This document shows positions 23,204 to 35,060 of a stretch of 64,000 bases of DNA, one piece after another. Positions within the stretch are counted from its first letter, which is position 1; each line of letters starts with the position of its first letter. Position numbers and translations under genes: made by a program. Under the pieces are notes generated by a model that searched no databases, was not told the origin of the DNA, and saw only the letters and a list, made by a program, of their open reading frames with translations. The stretch comes from Verticillium longisporum (taxonomy: Eukaryota > Ascomycota > Sordariomycetes > Glomerellales > Plectosphaerellaceae), in assembly GCA_019188255.1 (NCBI GenBank), contig JAETXT010000012.1, positions 930,001 to 994,000 of the forward strand, in the 5' to 3' direction.

Positions 23204-23970
23204 GGCCAAGGTGAAGCGAGAGTTTTCGAGCGATTAAGCGATCGCGTTGAGGCAGTGGTTGGCGCTCAGAGGTCGGTCGACAGCGCTCGTCTCTGTTGGG
23301 ATGATTGAGTCGAAATCCAACAAAGCAGAGGCCTGCTCGTTGTCGTCGTCGTCGTAGGGGGTCCAATGGGTCGGCTTCGATGTGTCAAGGTTCCAGAGCA
23401 GGGTCCCGGCGAGAGGGAGGCTGATGTCTGGGGGGGAGCGAGCGTGGATGATGAAACTGCCAGCGAGGGATCGCGAGAGGTATGCGCCGAAAGATGGAAT
23501 GCAATCTACACGAGGGATGGCTGGTGGTTTGCGGGAGGGGGCCTGGGCCGGTCCGGGGGGTAGGACTTTTGGTGGGGAAAGAATACGGATCAAGTCGAAG
23601 ATCGAAAGTATCGATGGTATCGTAAAGAAAGTGTCGGAACGAATGACTGCGTCTCCGCACTGGACGACACTGGGGTGGGTAGGCGTTTCGTGGGTACACC
23701 GTTGCAGTGCGGCGATGGCGGGTTGCTGGACGACGGGCGTGGTGAGGCAGAGTAGTAGCCGGCGAGGGCAGGGACCTTCGGGGCGGAGGCATTGCTGTGG
23801 AAAAGGGAGGCAGCATCCACCCGACACCAGCCATCTCAGCCAATAGGGAGCATTCGTCCCCTGCCACCTGCCCAATGCCAACCCCTGCCTCCTGAGTCCT
23901 GCCTCCTGCCTCATGCTCGTGTTCGCGCCTTCCAAGCTTTTTTTGCACGCTAGCATCTCGCTAAAACCAA
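23204..23970. other. CHS7 upstream region
   Basis: GC-rich 5' flank of CHS7 on the minus strand. Open frames here (for example on the minus strand 23234-23956) are low-complexity and without domains. A sharp change to lower GC follows at about 23.97 kb. Confidence 0.5.
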
Positions 23971-26900
23971 GGCGTCAGTCAACTGCGACGCGGTCTACTG
24001 GTCGATCCCCGGCACTAGTGCCTCGATACCTATAAATGCCTTTGACTGGAATCCTGCGATACCATTTACGACCATTGCCGTCATTGAACGCTCTGCCTGA
24101 CAACACGAGCTGTCGTTGTTCTTTCCTCTTCAGATGGATCTGTGATAAAATCAATGCTGCAAGCACTGCAGAATCAGTGCCAACCAGAATGTTTCACGAC
24201 ACAAGACAACAGCACTGGCCTGCTTGACTACTGCCAGCCGGCGAGACAAGAGTCTGATATTTCTTGTGCAAAGCCAGAGCATCACGCTCGGCTCAGCCGT
24301 GCTGCCTTTCCAGAATAGACAGTGGAAAATTTTGGCCACTACCTTTCGAGCACTGATCTAAAAACCGGAGTTCGACGTGTGTGGCCTTGAACTAGGTACC
24401 TAAGGAGACAGACTGAATGGTCATCAATGGGCCCGCAAGGATCGTCGATGCCTGGGTCAGTCAAGCGCGTGAACAGGCAGGCAAGGGCACTTACTGCATG
24501 AGGTCGGCATGAGACAAACCAGCCTCAGTCTGAACAGGTGTGTACGGCCACTTCTTGGCCGGCTTGGTTCGCAACTTGGCTCCCACTGCACGTACGCCTC
24601 TTCATGCAGCAGATTCTCGTGATGGCACGCCCGGGCTTTTCTCTTTCTCTAGTTTGCCTGGATTAGAATTGGTGTATGGCAAGCCTTCATGGTGCCAAAG
24701 TTGTTACCGAGCGTGTATTGAAAACATTCTGAATACTTGATCGCGTAAGGTGCATTAAGCTAGTGCCTCGAAAAAAGGTTGAAGCAACCAGAGATTAGGT
24801 TGTATCAATTGCAGAGGCCGGGCTGCAACATGAGTGCGCCACACGAGACTGTCGAAGCGTCCAGACCTCGCGTATAAAGTCTTTTCAATCGCGTAACTTT
24901 AGTACACATCAGTAGATCTCTTGCCCGGAGCATACGGGAGATTGCTCAAGTTTCCCGGAACTCTTGATATATGTTTGAATTAAATTCCTGACACCGTTCC
25001 TCTTCTTGTTGAAAGTATTCGTAGACAATTCTAGCAAACGGCCTTAGCATGAGGCAACGTATCATTGAGTGGCGTTTTAGGCATCTAAGCAGACGTGACA
25101 CGGTCAAGCTGTTATCGAGGTCGCATGGCGACTGCCTCTTTCCAAGACTGATGCTAGATGGATGTACTTCTTGTTGTTGATCAAATACGTCTATGCCTGG
25201 CAGAGAGACAACCTGCACCGGTGAGCGCGTATAACACATGTTGAAACATGATAGAGATTCTTGAGTATTACAAGGCTTAAGGCCTCGCTAAGTTCCAAGA
25301 CACATTACAATGGTCCACCAAGTTCTACCAAGAGGGTTACAGCATTGGTAGCACAGCATGGGGGGAAGACTTGACTCGATCAGTGCTTTTCCAACACCAT
25401 CAATTCACTTTCTTGTCTGGATAACGGCTTCCTCTTACTGTCAGGACAATGAAGTCGTCGCGATGGCATCACTTGGTACAGTGAGAAGTACTTCATGCTT
25501 CCTGAGAATCCCCTTTTCTTATTTCAACTGTTTTGGAATCTCATTTGTTTCATGGGTTGCTGCGTGTTTTGAGACAACTCGCCTTGAGATTCCAGCAGTT
25601 GGCTCATCTTTCGTCACTAGCACACGGCAGAGGGGAGATATTGTGATATCACAATGATAAAATGCCTCTGGTTTCTTTTCGAGTGTATAGAACTTACTGT
25701 CCAAGCATGATTAAAAGTCCCCGTTGTGTTTCCATGCTAGAGGCCCGCAGCGGTCAATCTGTATAGCAAAATGAGTGTCCCTGAAACCCCTAAGACGAAA
25801 GCATAGGCCAGAGCAGCACTGTGTTGGTGGCTTGCAAAAAGCCGAGGCCTTGTTATACATATACCAGCTCAGTAGCAAAAGCATGGAGACCAAAATCATC
25901 ACTCAGTAGACTATGTCCCTAGCGGGTCGATACTTGGAACATGAACTTTGGGAAACGCAGGTGCTGGCTTGGATGATGATCAAATTGGCCCTGTTCAAGC
26001 ATCACCTCAGTCTGGCTTCGTAAACAAGGTCTGCAGCCGAGTGATGAATGTCCTCGGTTCTGTCCGTTCAGTATGAAGAACAACTGGACTTCCTAGTGCG
26101 ATGAGCTGACCCTCCACATCTGCCTTGCGTTGGAAAGACACCCACTTGAGGCTCCTCTCCTGAGCGCTAGCTGTTGAATAAACAAAGAAGTATGTCGATT
26201 TCACGAGCAGTGAGCGCTGCCGCAGGCCAAAGGAGATCTGCATCTCCATGTAATTATAGGGTCTGGAGTCCTAGGTTGACTCCGCCAGCTAACACTATGA
26301 CACAACCCTCGTGAGGTCTGACGGTTCACTATGAGCAGCTTCTAAGTGTATGACCATGAGCACTTTAGGCAACTCATCATGTTTTTGTTTCTTGGACACG
26401 ATATCTGTGGTAACTTATCTGATGACACCTGAGTTCCTCCGGTTGAATTTGTGCTAGAATACTTTGGCAAAAAAGGTAGACCTCGCGATGGACATACATA
26501 GTGCTTGGACAGAGTACTAGCCAGCCAGGCCCTGAAACAATAGTATTAACGCAACATAGTGACAGCAATAATTTATCTGTACAACCGTTCAGTTCATTTT
26601 CATTCGGAGATTTCCCCCTTGATGACCTGTGCGTTGCTCCCTAGGACTCGCCCGCCAGGATATATAAGGCTCTCACCGACCATCAGTGACAACGAGACAA
26701 GAGCACATGATCCTGATCCGAGCTCAACAGGGTTTAAAGATAGCTGCTGGCTTGTAGTAAGGCAAGCCAGTAACAATCACGCCGCAGGCAGGCATGTATA
26801 GGCTGCGTAAGCTCAAGTCAGGTAACCAGCGTTTGACCAAGGCCAGGAGCTGACTGTCTACTCAAATATTGGCATCACAGTTTATTTCTGGTATACTCAG

Positions 26901-28900
26901 ACCTCCACCCTCGAATCATGACCCGGGATGTCGGGTACCTAGAGGAGTGGTAACGCAAGCTTCCAGACTCAAAGACGTCACTTGATGTGGTTGGAGTGCT
27001 GCGACTTTCAAGGAGCATTCTCGGCTGCCAATACTCGTCTACGCCCCAGCGCATGAATCGTAGCCGTCAGAAGCTGTTGCGGAATGGAAAGCACTGCTGC
27101 CTTGATAGTTCATCCAGCGTTGCCATACATGAGTGCATCCTTCCGATATCCTTCTTGGTGTGCTACCAGTTTGTGAGTTGAGAGGCAGTCGTTAAACAAA
27201 AAATACGATGAGTCAGCGAAGGCGGTCCCGTTGAAGTGGACCATCGTGCTCAACCTCACATACGTCATCTCGAAGCTGGTTGGAGCGGCCTAACATTCAG
27301 ATCAGCAACAAGTCGTGCCGCATTCATGCCGTCGAGCACTAATGATCTCTCGCGACGAAATTCCGCTGCGGTCTTCAAAATTGGGTTGCAAAAGTCGGAT
27401 GTGGTCGAAGAAGCTTCAAGGTCCACGACTAAATCTACGCCTTGAACCTTTCACAAGTACAGACTGTGTCAAGGCAACAGTTCGCACATGCATTGTGGAG
27501 TGCAAAGCGGTTGGTAGAACCTCCTCGGGAACCGTACACTCCGGACATGTCACAGCGGATCGTCTGGCGAGGCAACCCATTGGAGGTTTGGTGCCTGGGC
27601 CATCATTCTTCGTGGAATGCTACAAGTGTGCCGCGCCGCGGAAGGGCAAGCGAAACCACGCTGGTCTTACTTTGCTACCAAGACGTAAACTTGTCACAGC
27701 TGTTGAGCCGGGACTGCACCCACCCTCTTATCCCTTTACATGAAGAATGGAAAGAAATGAATCGCCGTTCGGCCCAAGCCATGCCGGTCGGTGACACTTC
27801 AAAAGGCAAGGCCGAGGGCGCTGCCAATCAATGCCTATCCGCGATCCACTGGCAGAATCACGAGAAAAAGCGTGACATCAAGGCTCAACGTTGAATTCCG
27901 TGAATCGCGGGATCGAGCCAGCCATGTCAACTCCGCTTGCGGCACACCCTGCATGAGAGCGTCACCTAGATGAATTGTGCAGCACACACCCAAAATGTAG
28001 TATGTCTCGCCCGTCTTGCCCCGTCTCGCCTGGAGAGGCAATCTCACGTAACCAGCACGTCGATCTCAGAATGGTCCTCAGAGCTGGTCTAAGGCTGGGT
28101 TGGCGCTATGCTGCAACCACCCACGGTGGCTTGCTGCTGGACTCGTCTCGCCAAGTGGTGTCTTCATACTACAGTAACAAATTGACAAGGTACAGTGGCT
28201 GCTTGTGACCGGGGTAAATGACGGTTGGCGTTTGGAAGACAAGTCTCGTGTGTTGGGTGGGCTATGGGTCATTGGTCTCTTTTCGACGAGAGTGCATGTG
28301 ACCAGCAATGGTAGCGAGCCGACAAGACGGAATGGAAATTCCCATTTGAAACAAAGTTCTTGTACTCTCGCAATTCGTATCACAACCCAACAAACACACC
28401 CTCGCGATACAGATACGAAGAGCAGGAAAAACCCACATCATCCGTCAAGGGTGCTGGATCCCCACTGCCGTCAGAAGGGGGCAGCCAAAAAAAAAATGGT
28501 ACTGGCGAGTGGCTACACTGCCGAGCAGAATAGGAGAACGTAGGACCTTGACCCAGAACCCAGGCGGTGAGGGCGAGACGTTTCGATGTTAACTCGTCCG
28601 GTTCCAGAAAATGCTGTGGATATCGTAGCTCATTGTCGTCGCGTATTGAAGAAAAAAAGGATGATCTGACCAGGGCCCTTGGGCAGGCTGGCTTGCCGGG
28701 GCACGGGATGCCGTGGGAGAAAGGTCCCGCTAATTCCGGCGTGTTAATTGATTTTGCGCGTGGGACTTCGCCCGGACCGTGTGTGTCATTGCCAATGATG
28801 GCGAAGTGGACATCTAGCTCCATCAGCTCTCGAGGGGTAGCGTGGAATCCTCCGTAATGTCGCATGATGGTGAGGTAGTTGTTGGCTGGCCTGCGGTAAA
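23971..28900. other. lower-GC, gene-poor tract of unknown origin
   Basis: About 5 kb that is visibly more AT-rich than its neighbours, with dense stop codons in all frames; no frame exceeds about 160 codons. Some minus-strand pieces look more protein-like than random (about 24946-25239, 25519-25704, 26007-26249), with balanced composition and no low-complexity. I cannot name a family or join them with splice sites. Decayed gene or mutated transposon are both possible. No terminal repeats, integrase or reverse-transcriptase motifs were seen. Confidence 0.4.
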
Positions 28901-30290
28901 GAAAAATCCCGTGATAGGCCTTTGGCCCTGTGCATTCTCGAGAGAAGCACAGAGCGAAGCACTACTGTCTGAACTATGCAAGGCGATGAGCGGTCGACTG
29001 TAGTGTATATGCGCCGGCACACAGCCTGGGCTCCCAGCCCGTAGCACGAGTTTGCAGTAGTAGCCGGGGGCCTGTTTGGTGTCTAGGCATCTTGGCGCCT
29101 GTGAGGCACCACAACCGAAGGGACATGAGGTGGTAGAGATGAGGGGGAAAACGGGGGCGTGACCTTAGCGGGGCGCAGCTCCCCAGTCCCCCTTGTGTCT
29201 AGCAATTCGACCTCAGGCTTGCTTGATTTGGGGGCCGAAGGCCAATCAGACGAGACATCATGAGGAGGAGCGGAATTGCAACAAGCGTGTTGCGCCTGGT
29301 GTCCCGGAGCTGACGAGAGAACGCGGAATGAGGGAGGGGAAGATCCATATCCGTGTGCCATGTCATCCAGAGTAAATTCGGTCAGCCTGTCCGTCTTGGG
29401 GCCTCGGTCCTTAGGAGGAGGGGCCAAAGGATATTGCACATTGCCAATCTCTGGGCCTCTCTTGCAGTGCAGGCTGGCGGGCAGGGAGTGTCGGTCGAGG
29501 TTGATTTGCGGCCTCGGTAGGACGCCGACGCGGAGGGCACGGGATAGAACGCCTCAAATGATGACGACGCAAGGAGGAGGCGGAGAGGCGGCGTGCGGTC
29601 GGCGGATGGCAAAAGCTGATGAGGTGATGAGGGGTCGTGTGTGGTACGGGATGGGTAAGTGAGTGGGGACAAGTGCATGGCTCGATAGGCATGGTGGAAC
29701 AGATCCAAGGGTCGCGGTTCGCGATTTTCAGACGCCAGGCTGTGACCAAGCAAACCAACACCGAGCTGGCTGATGCGCGACGACTCGTGTTCGTGAACAT
29801 GGAATCTCTCTGAACTTTCACTTGGCGCCATTTTGTGTGTCCTTTCTGAAAGTTGGCTCGTCATGGCTTTGCAATGGCAGTAGATGCCAATTCCGGTCGT
29901 GTCCTCATGATTCCACTTGTGCGTGAGAAAGCCAGGCAGATAGATGCACAAGCGAGGCAGAGTCGTGGCGGTCTTTGGTGTGGTTAGATGACTGGGAAGG
30001 CCTAACGAGGCAGCAGGAAGAGGCTGACGATCGGCGTGGGCCTGTTCACCCGAAGCCCGCAGGCGCATGAGTAGCTGACGACGGGGGAGCAGGAGTAAGG
30101 CGGAGCAGGAGCAGGAGCCTCGATGCCTGAAGCGCCTCCTGTCCCTTCCTTTTCGCTCCCTGAGGTTTGGGGCCGTCTGATACTTACGAACGGAAGGACG
30201 CCCCGGGGGTGAGGGAAAGAGCGAGATTGGGGAGGGTAGGAAGGCTCCACAGCAACCATTGCACGGCAAAGCACAGGGAGGGAGCGTCTC

Positions 30291-30325
30291 CAGGTACCTA
30301 CCTACCCAAGCTACCATAGGTACAT
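30291..30325. repeat. TACCTACC/GGTACC-type cluster
   Basis: CAGGTACCTACCTACCC followed by CCATAGGTACATGG. Same word family as the other dispersed clusters, less palindromic here. Intergenic. Confidence 0.6.
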
Positions 30326-33248
30326 GGGCTAATACCATGCTCGAGGAAGAGCACCTACCTGTGGTTGGAGGGGCAGCAAGTAGCAGCAGGCGCAGGTGTG
30401 TCTTGGCCCCTCCTTCCGGGCCGTCATCCCCCTTCACTCCCTTCCTGTTCGAGGCAGTCACGACGCCAGATGATCACAGCCTCTTGTCAGGAAGGTCATG
30501 TCAGGTCTGATGATTACGGACATGCATCATTGTCGTCCTCCCGCTGTATCACCGACCTACCTACCTTGATTGCTTCATTCACAACAGCTACCGTGTGCAC
30601 GCATCATTCAGTGTCTCTACTTCTCGATCCACATCCCTGTCGACCAATCCTCTACCCGCTTCGTTCCGTGCCTCAAGCGTAACGCCTGACGCTCTTCATG
30701 TCAGGTCAGAAAAGCACCATGCTGCTTCGGTGGTGTCGTGGTGCCTTTCAATCACCACCATGTCGCATCCATGCCCGGACTGGTGCGCCGCGTGCGTGCG
30801 CAGCTTGTCCCTGTTTCCGGGTTCCACTAACCAGCCAGTCAGTCAGTCCAGAGCGCGCCTCCTCCAGGCGTGTATCTCACACAGGGCTGCGATTCAAGTT
30901 GGCTACCGTACTTGCGCATTGCCTACCTTGCCGCCGATTCAGACGGGGCACATGATCTGAGGTGTGACTGCTGCTGGTGCGGCCTCACACGGTGGATGCC
31001 ATTTACCCTGTTGGAGAGCCCACCGGACGACATGTGTATGTTCTTTCTTCCAGTGTGATGAAACCCGACCACAAAGCCACTCTGCTTCTACTGCACCACG
31101 GCTGCGAACACGAGGAACCGAAGATCCGAACTACAATTACAATTCCTTGCGAGCCACGGACCGCCGGAGGTAGGATCCTGATAAGAAGTACTGCTGTGGG
31201 TTACTAAAAATGCTGCTACCGATGCCAACAGCCAGCCTCTGACCGATGGCACGGTGGCGCATGAAATTTTGGGCCAATATCGACCATCGGTGCACAGTCG
31301 AGACATGACAATGCGGCCTACCACATGACTGGCCACTTATTGTTGCTGACGGACGGAACATCACACGCACAAACACACTTGAATCTGCATCCGTCGTCGC
31401 CAACACCCATGATCATCAGCCCAAACCCGGACCAACCACCAGCCGCCCGCTTGCTTGCTCCCTTCCTCAGCGCCATTCAGCCGTGGCCGCCACAGTGAAT
31501 GACTGTAAGCCCAAGCCTTCTCGCGAGACAGGAATGAGGCATCACCGACGGCTGTCATTGCATTGTTGCGCGGACCAACTAACTTCAGCCGATGCCCCTT
31601 GATGCGCAAGGAAGGGATGCTCGCCCGAATGACCTCGTCATCCGCGATGAGACCATCGCGGTGGTTGCATCGGGCCTTACCCATGGATGGTCCCTTGTTA
31701 GAGGGAGAGAGCATGATGCTATCGACCCGACTGTCCGCCCGACCGCCACCACGTCGGGGGAGGGGCCCCAAAGCAAGCAAATCCCTTGGCATTTGGTCCA
31801 TCATGATGAGCCTTTTTCTGGTTGGGGCATTTTGCTTTTACTTTCGCACCCTCATCCTCTGGAAATTCGCATTCCGAACTCGAATGGATGCCTGCAAGGT
31901 CTTGTTTTTAGCCCCCTCTCCGAAACCTGTTGGATGTTTTCGTAGAGCGCTTTCTACCACCCCCCTCTTCTGGGCCACCCATCACGAGAAACGGTGCCAT
32001 CCAATTTACAGGGTTATTCAGGTCGCTTCGCAGGCGGCGGGCTCAAGACACCGCACTGGCAGCCTGATCTACAGTTCCACACACGGACCAGCCGGACACA
32101 GGGTGCTGTGCACCAGCAGGTTGGCATGGCTGCAGTTGGATTTGCCTCGTCTCGTTTGGCATGCGGTCTCGTCTCGTATGCTGGGGCTATGTCCCTCGTG
32201 GCAACAGGTTAGGCGAGCAGAGGATGCCAGCATGAACTTCTTCGGAGGTGACAAGGACTGGGAACACGATCACGAATGACTCTGCTCCCTCCATATCTCG
32301 GGTCGAAATTGAATACGAAAACTACACAGGTTGAAGAAAAAGGTCGTTCGAGGAGCTCACTGCCGCACAGGCCGCGGATACGGTGGGTATGCGTGGACGG
32401 CTCATTGACATCTTTGCCCTCTGTATCCATACTGTGCCATGCTGTGTGATAGGGGTAGTCGAGGCGAACTGCACGCTGCGCGCTGTGCTTCGATCAGGTG
32501 TTTCTTCGCCGTGTTGATGAAATAGATACCTGCAACTATACCCCGGCAAAGGCGGCTTGCGAAGTGCCTTTTTCTTTCGGTCCATCTCACCTTACTCGTG
32601 GCCCCTCTTTGGCCCCTACTCCACCCTTTCCCATCCTTGTGTTCAGCAGAAACGCCCAGCAGCTCGGTCTCGATCTCCCATCAAAGACGAATCCATGCCA
32701 TCCAAGCCGCAGACGGCCCAAAGCCATTTTGTCCGCCATGGCAACGCCAGTGAGCGCCCCCGCGCGCGCGCGCCCGCCTGCGTCTGCGGCAGGGAGGGAC
32801 GTCGATTGTCATACCCCGCTTGCACCTTGTAGCATGTAGCATGTGTGTGTATGAGAAGCGAAAGGGAGACGACTTGGCATGAACGGGCTGAATCGCAATG
32901 TAAAGTAAAATGTACTGTGCAACTTGTAGAGGGTCCATCAAAGGGCTACGCCGGCCCGCGCAAGACCTACCCTAGACATGACCAGGAGTGACAATTGGGA
33001 CAGATCAGGCTCGGGGGAGCCAGACGGGAGCCAGACGGGAGCCAGACGATGCACATTTCCCAGTCCAGTCGGGAGTCAGGATGGAACCCATGATCTCTGT
33101 TGTTCGGAGGCGTCAGTAGATGCCAGTATGGAATGTATGTTTATCTTGACATTGAAAACCACCACGGGTGGTGAGCCAGTCTGTCTGTCTTAGTCAGGCA
33201 GGCAGTCAGCCAGCCAGCTAGCCAGCCAGCCAGTGAGTGGGAAGGTCC

Positions 33249-33282
33249 AGGCGAAAGTCGAGGCGAAAGTCGAGGCGAAAGT
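33249..33282. repeat. 12-bp tandem repeat
   Basis: Two full and one partial copy of AGGCGAAAGTCG, in a stretch also rich in CAGCCAGC and CATC simple repeats. Confidence 0.8.
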
Positions 33283-35060
33283 GAAAGTGGTTGCAGGATA
33301 ACGGGACAGTGCGGCCGACCCGACACCCTTCCCAGCTGGCGCTCGCCCGCCCCCTCATCCATCCATCCATCCACCCCCGGCGCTGGCACGAATGGAAGAT
33401 ACGGGCGGCGGGCTCTCGCCGGCGACCATTGACACTGCACTGTGGGTTTGCCAGTACTGTACTGTACTTGTCCGCAGGCCCCCTGTAGGAATCCGACAGG
33501 CGTGGGCACGCGCAGCCAGAAACATGGGACATGGGACATGGACATGGGACTTGAGCAATGATGGGGAAGCGGCGCCGGCGTCCAGGCATTTTCCAACCAG
33601 TCACGAGCGGCTCCACCAACATGGATTCACAAGGCACACCTTCCACAGTCAGCCAGTCTCGCCCACGACGAGCCAGTAGGGGCGCAGGGATGGCGGCCAC
33701 TAGTGGGGCGGATGGAGGCAGCAAGAGGGGTGGGGGAACAAGGACCAGACCATCCAGGGGGCGCAACCCAGGACAACCCGAGCCGTATGCACACCAGAGG
33801 TCCAAAGCCCGGAGCCCAGACAACCGACGACGCAACCACGACATTAAACAACACTCCACACATTTTGCCTGGTCTGGGTTTGGTGCTGGTGCTGGTGCTG
33901 GTGCGAGTGCGGTTCCAAGTCGTGCGGGTGTGGACTGGCCTGGACTGGACCTGGATGGGCTTGATGGTAGCTCCTCTCTCTCTCACACTCTCCTTCCCTG
34001 GGCCTGTAGGTACATGCTCCTACTCCTGCCTCCTGCAACTGGTTGGACCTTGCACCTGCCTTGCCTTGCCTTGTCTTTTCTTGGACGTTGAACCTTGACC
34101 TGGACATGGAAGTCACCGACCTCCGCCTCGGACTATCAAGTCTGGCCTGTCTGTTTCTGTCATCAGCGTGAGAGAACGCCAGGAGTGTCTCTTGTTTCTC
34201 TTATCCGCTTCGTCTGCCGTTGCTTGTTTGCTTTCTCCATCCCATTCGTCTCTTAATGCCAGGACGTCCCTTTTCCTTCCCTTCCATCTCGGTCCTTCCT
34301 TGGTCTCACACCCCTCCCCTGCAAAGAATCTATTTTCCCCTCGTCGTCGACCTGGCAGCGGAATCCCTTTCAAGAAGAATCGCAAGACGGAAGAGAGTGA
34401 CGACAGATTTGCCCACGAGCTCGATATAGCAGCACGACACCTGCTCTTCCCTCCGGAGCTGCCTACGCTTTCATCACCACACGGCACCTCTGGCACCAAC
34501 CACTTGATACATACAGCTCTCTACGAATCCAACGCCTACGCCGCCTGGTGCTGAGCATCTCTCTCTCTCTCTCTGTCTCTCTCCTTGTGCCCCCTCTGCC
34601 ACCTCTCCCAGCAACGCACACGCCTCGCCACTGTCGAACTCGATCCAGCTCATCGCAGCTGCCCCAACGACAAGCAGAAGCTCTGCCGCCCACCGAACCC
34701 CTCGACAGCCTCTTCACGATATCCACCGACGCCGAGCTGCAAACTGTGCCATGGGCATTCGATAGAAGACGGGTCATCTAGTCACCAAAGCCGTTCTGAC
34801 TGGTTGCCGCCACGTCAAATTCATCTTTGGCTCTTGTTGTTGAGCAACGGGAAGCCACTGCCGCTTCCATTGACGCCCCTTCTGTGCCATGTGCAGGCTT
34901 TAGAAGACCGTCTTTCCCCCCTGACCTGTCTACATCGCAAAGACCCTGCTCCAGCCAAAGGCTTGCTACCACGTATACTCTGAGGGCCTCCTTCGTCCAT
35001 GCCGAAAATCGACCACTCCATTCACCAATCCCTACACGACATCTTCGATCAACCTACTAA

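Larger units (their letters stand above)
28901..35060. other. long intergenic region with simple repeats
   Basis: About 6 kb between the lower-GC tract and the cyclin gene. A 359-codon minus-strand frame (29382-30461) is rich in Pro/Ser/Leu with no domain and is probably not coding. The region holds a TACCTACC cluster (30291-30325), GTCAGCCAGC repeats (33195-33236), a 12-bp repeat (33249-33282), CATC repeats near 33357 and C/T-rich tracts from 34.2 to 35.0 kb that look like a promoter and 5' leader. No RNA gene recognised. Confidence 0.5.

Noticed and set aside
29382..30461. 359-codon minus-strand open frame in the gene-poor region
   Set aside because: Pro/Ser/Leu-rich throughout, no domain, crosses simple repeats and a TACCTACC cluster. 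Looks like a stop-poor GC-rich stretch.
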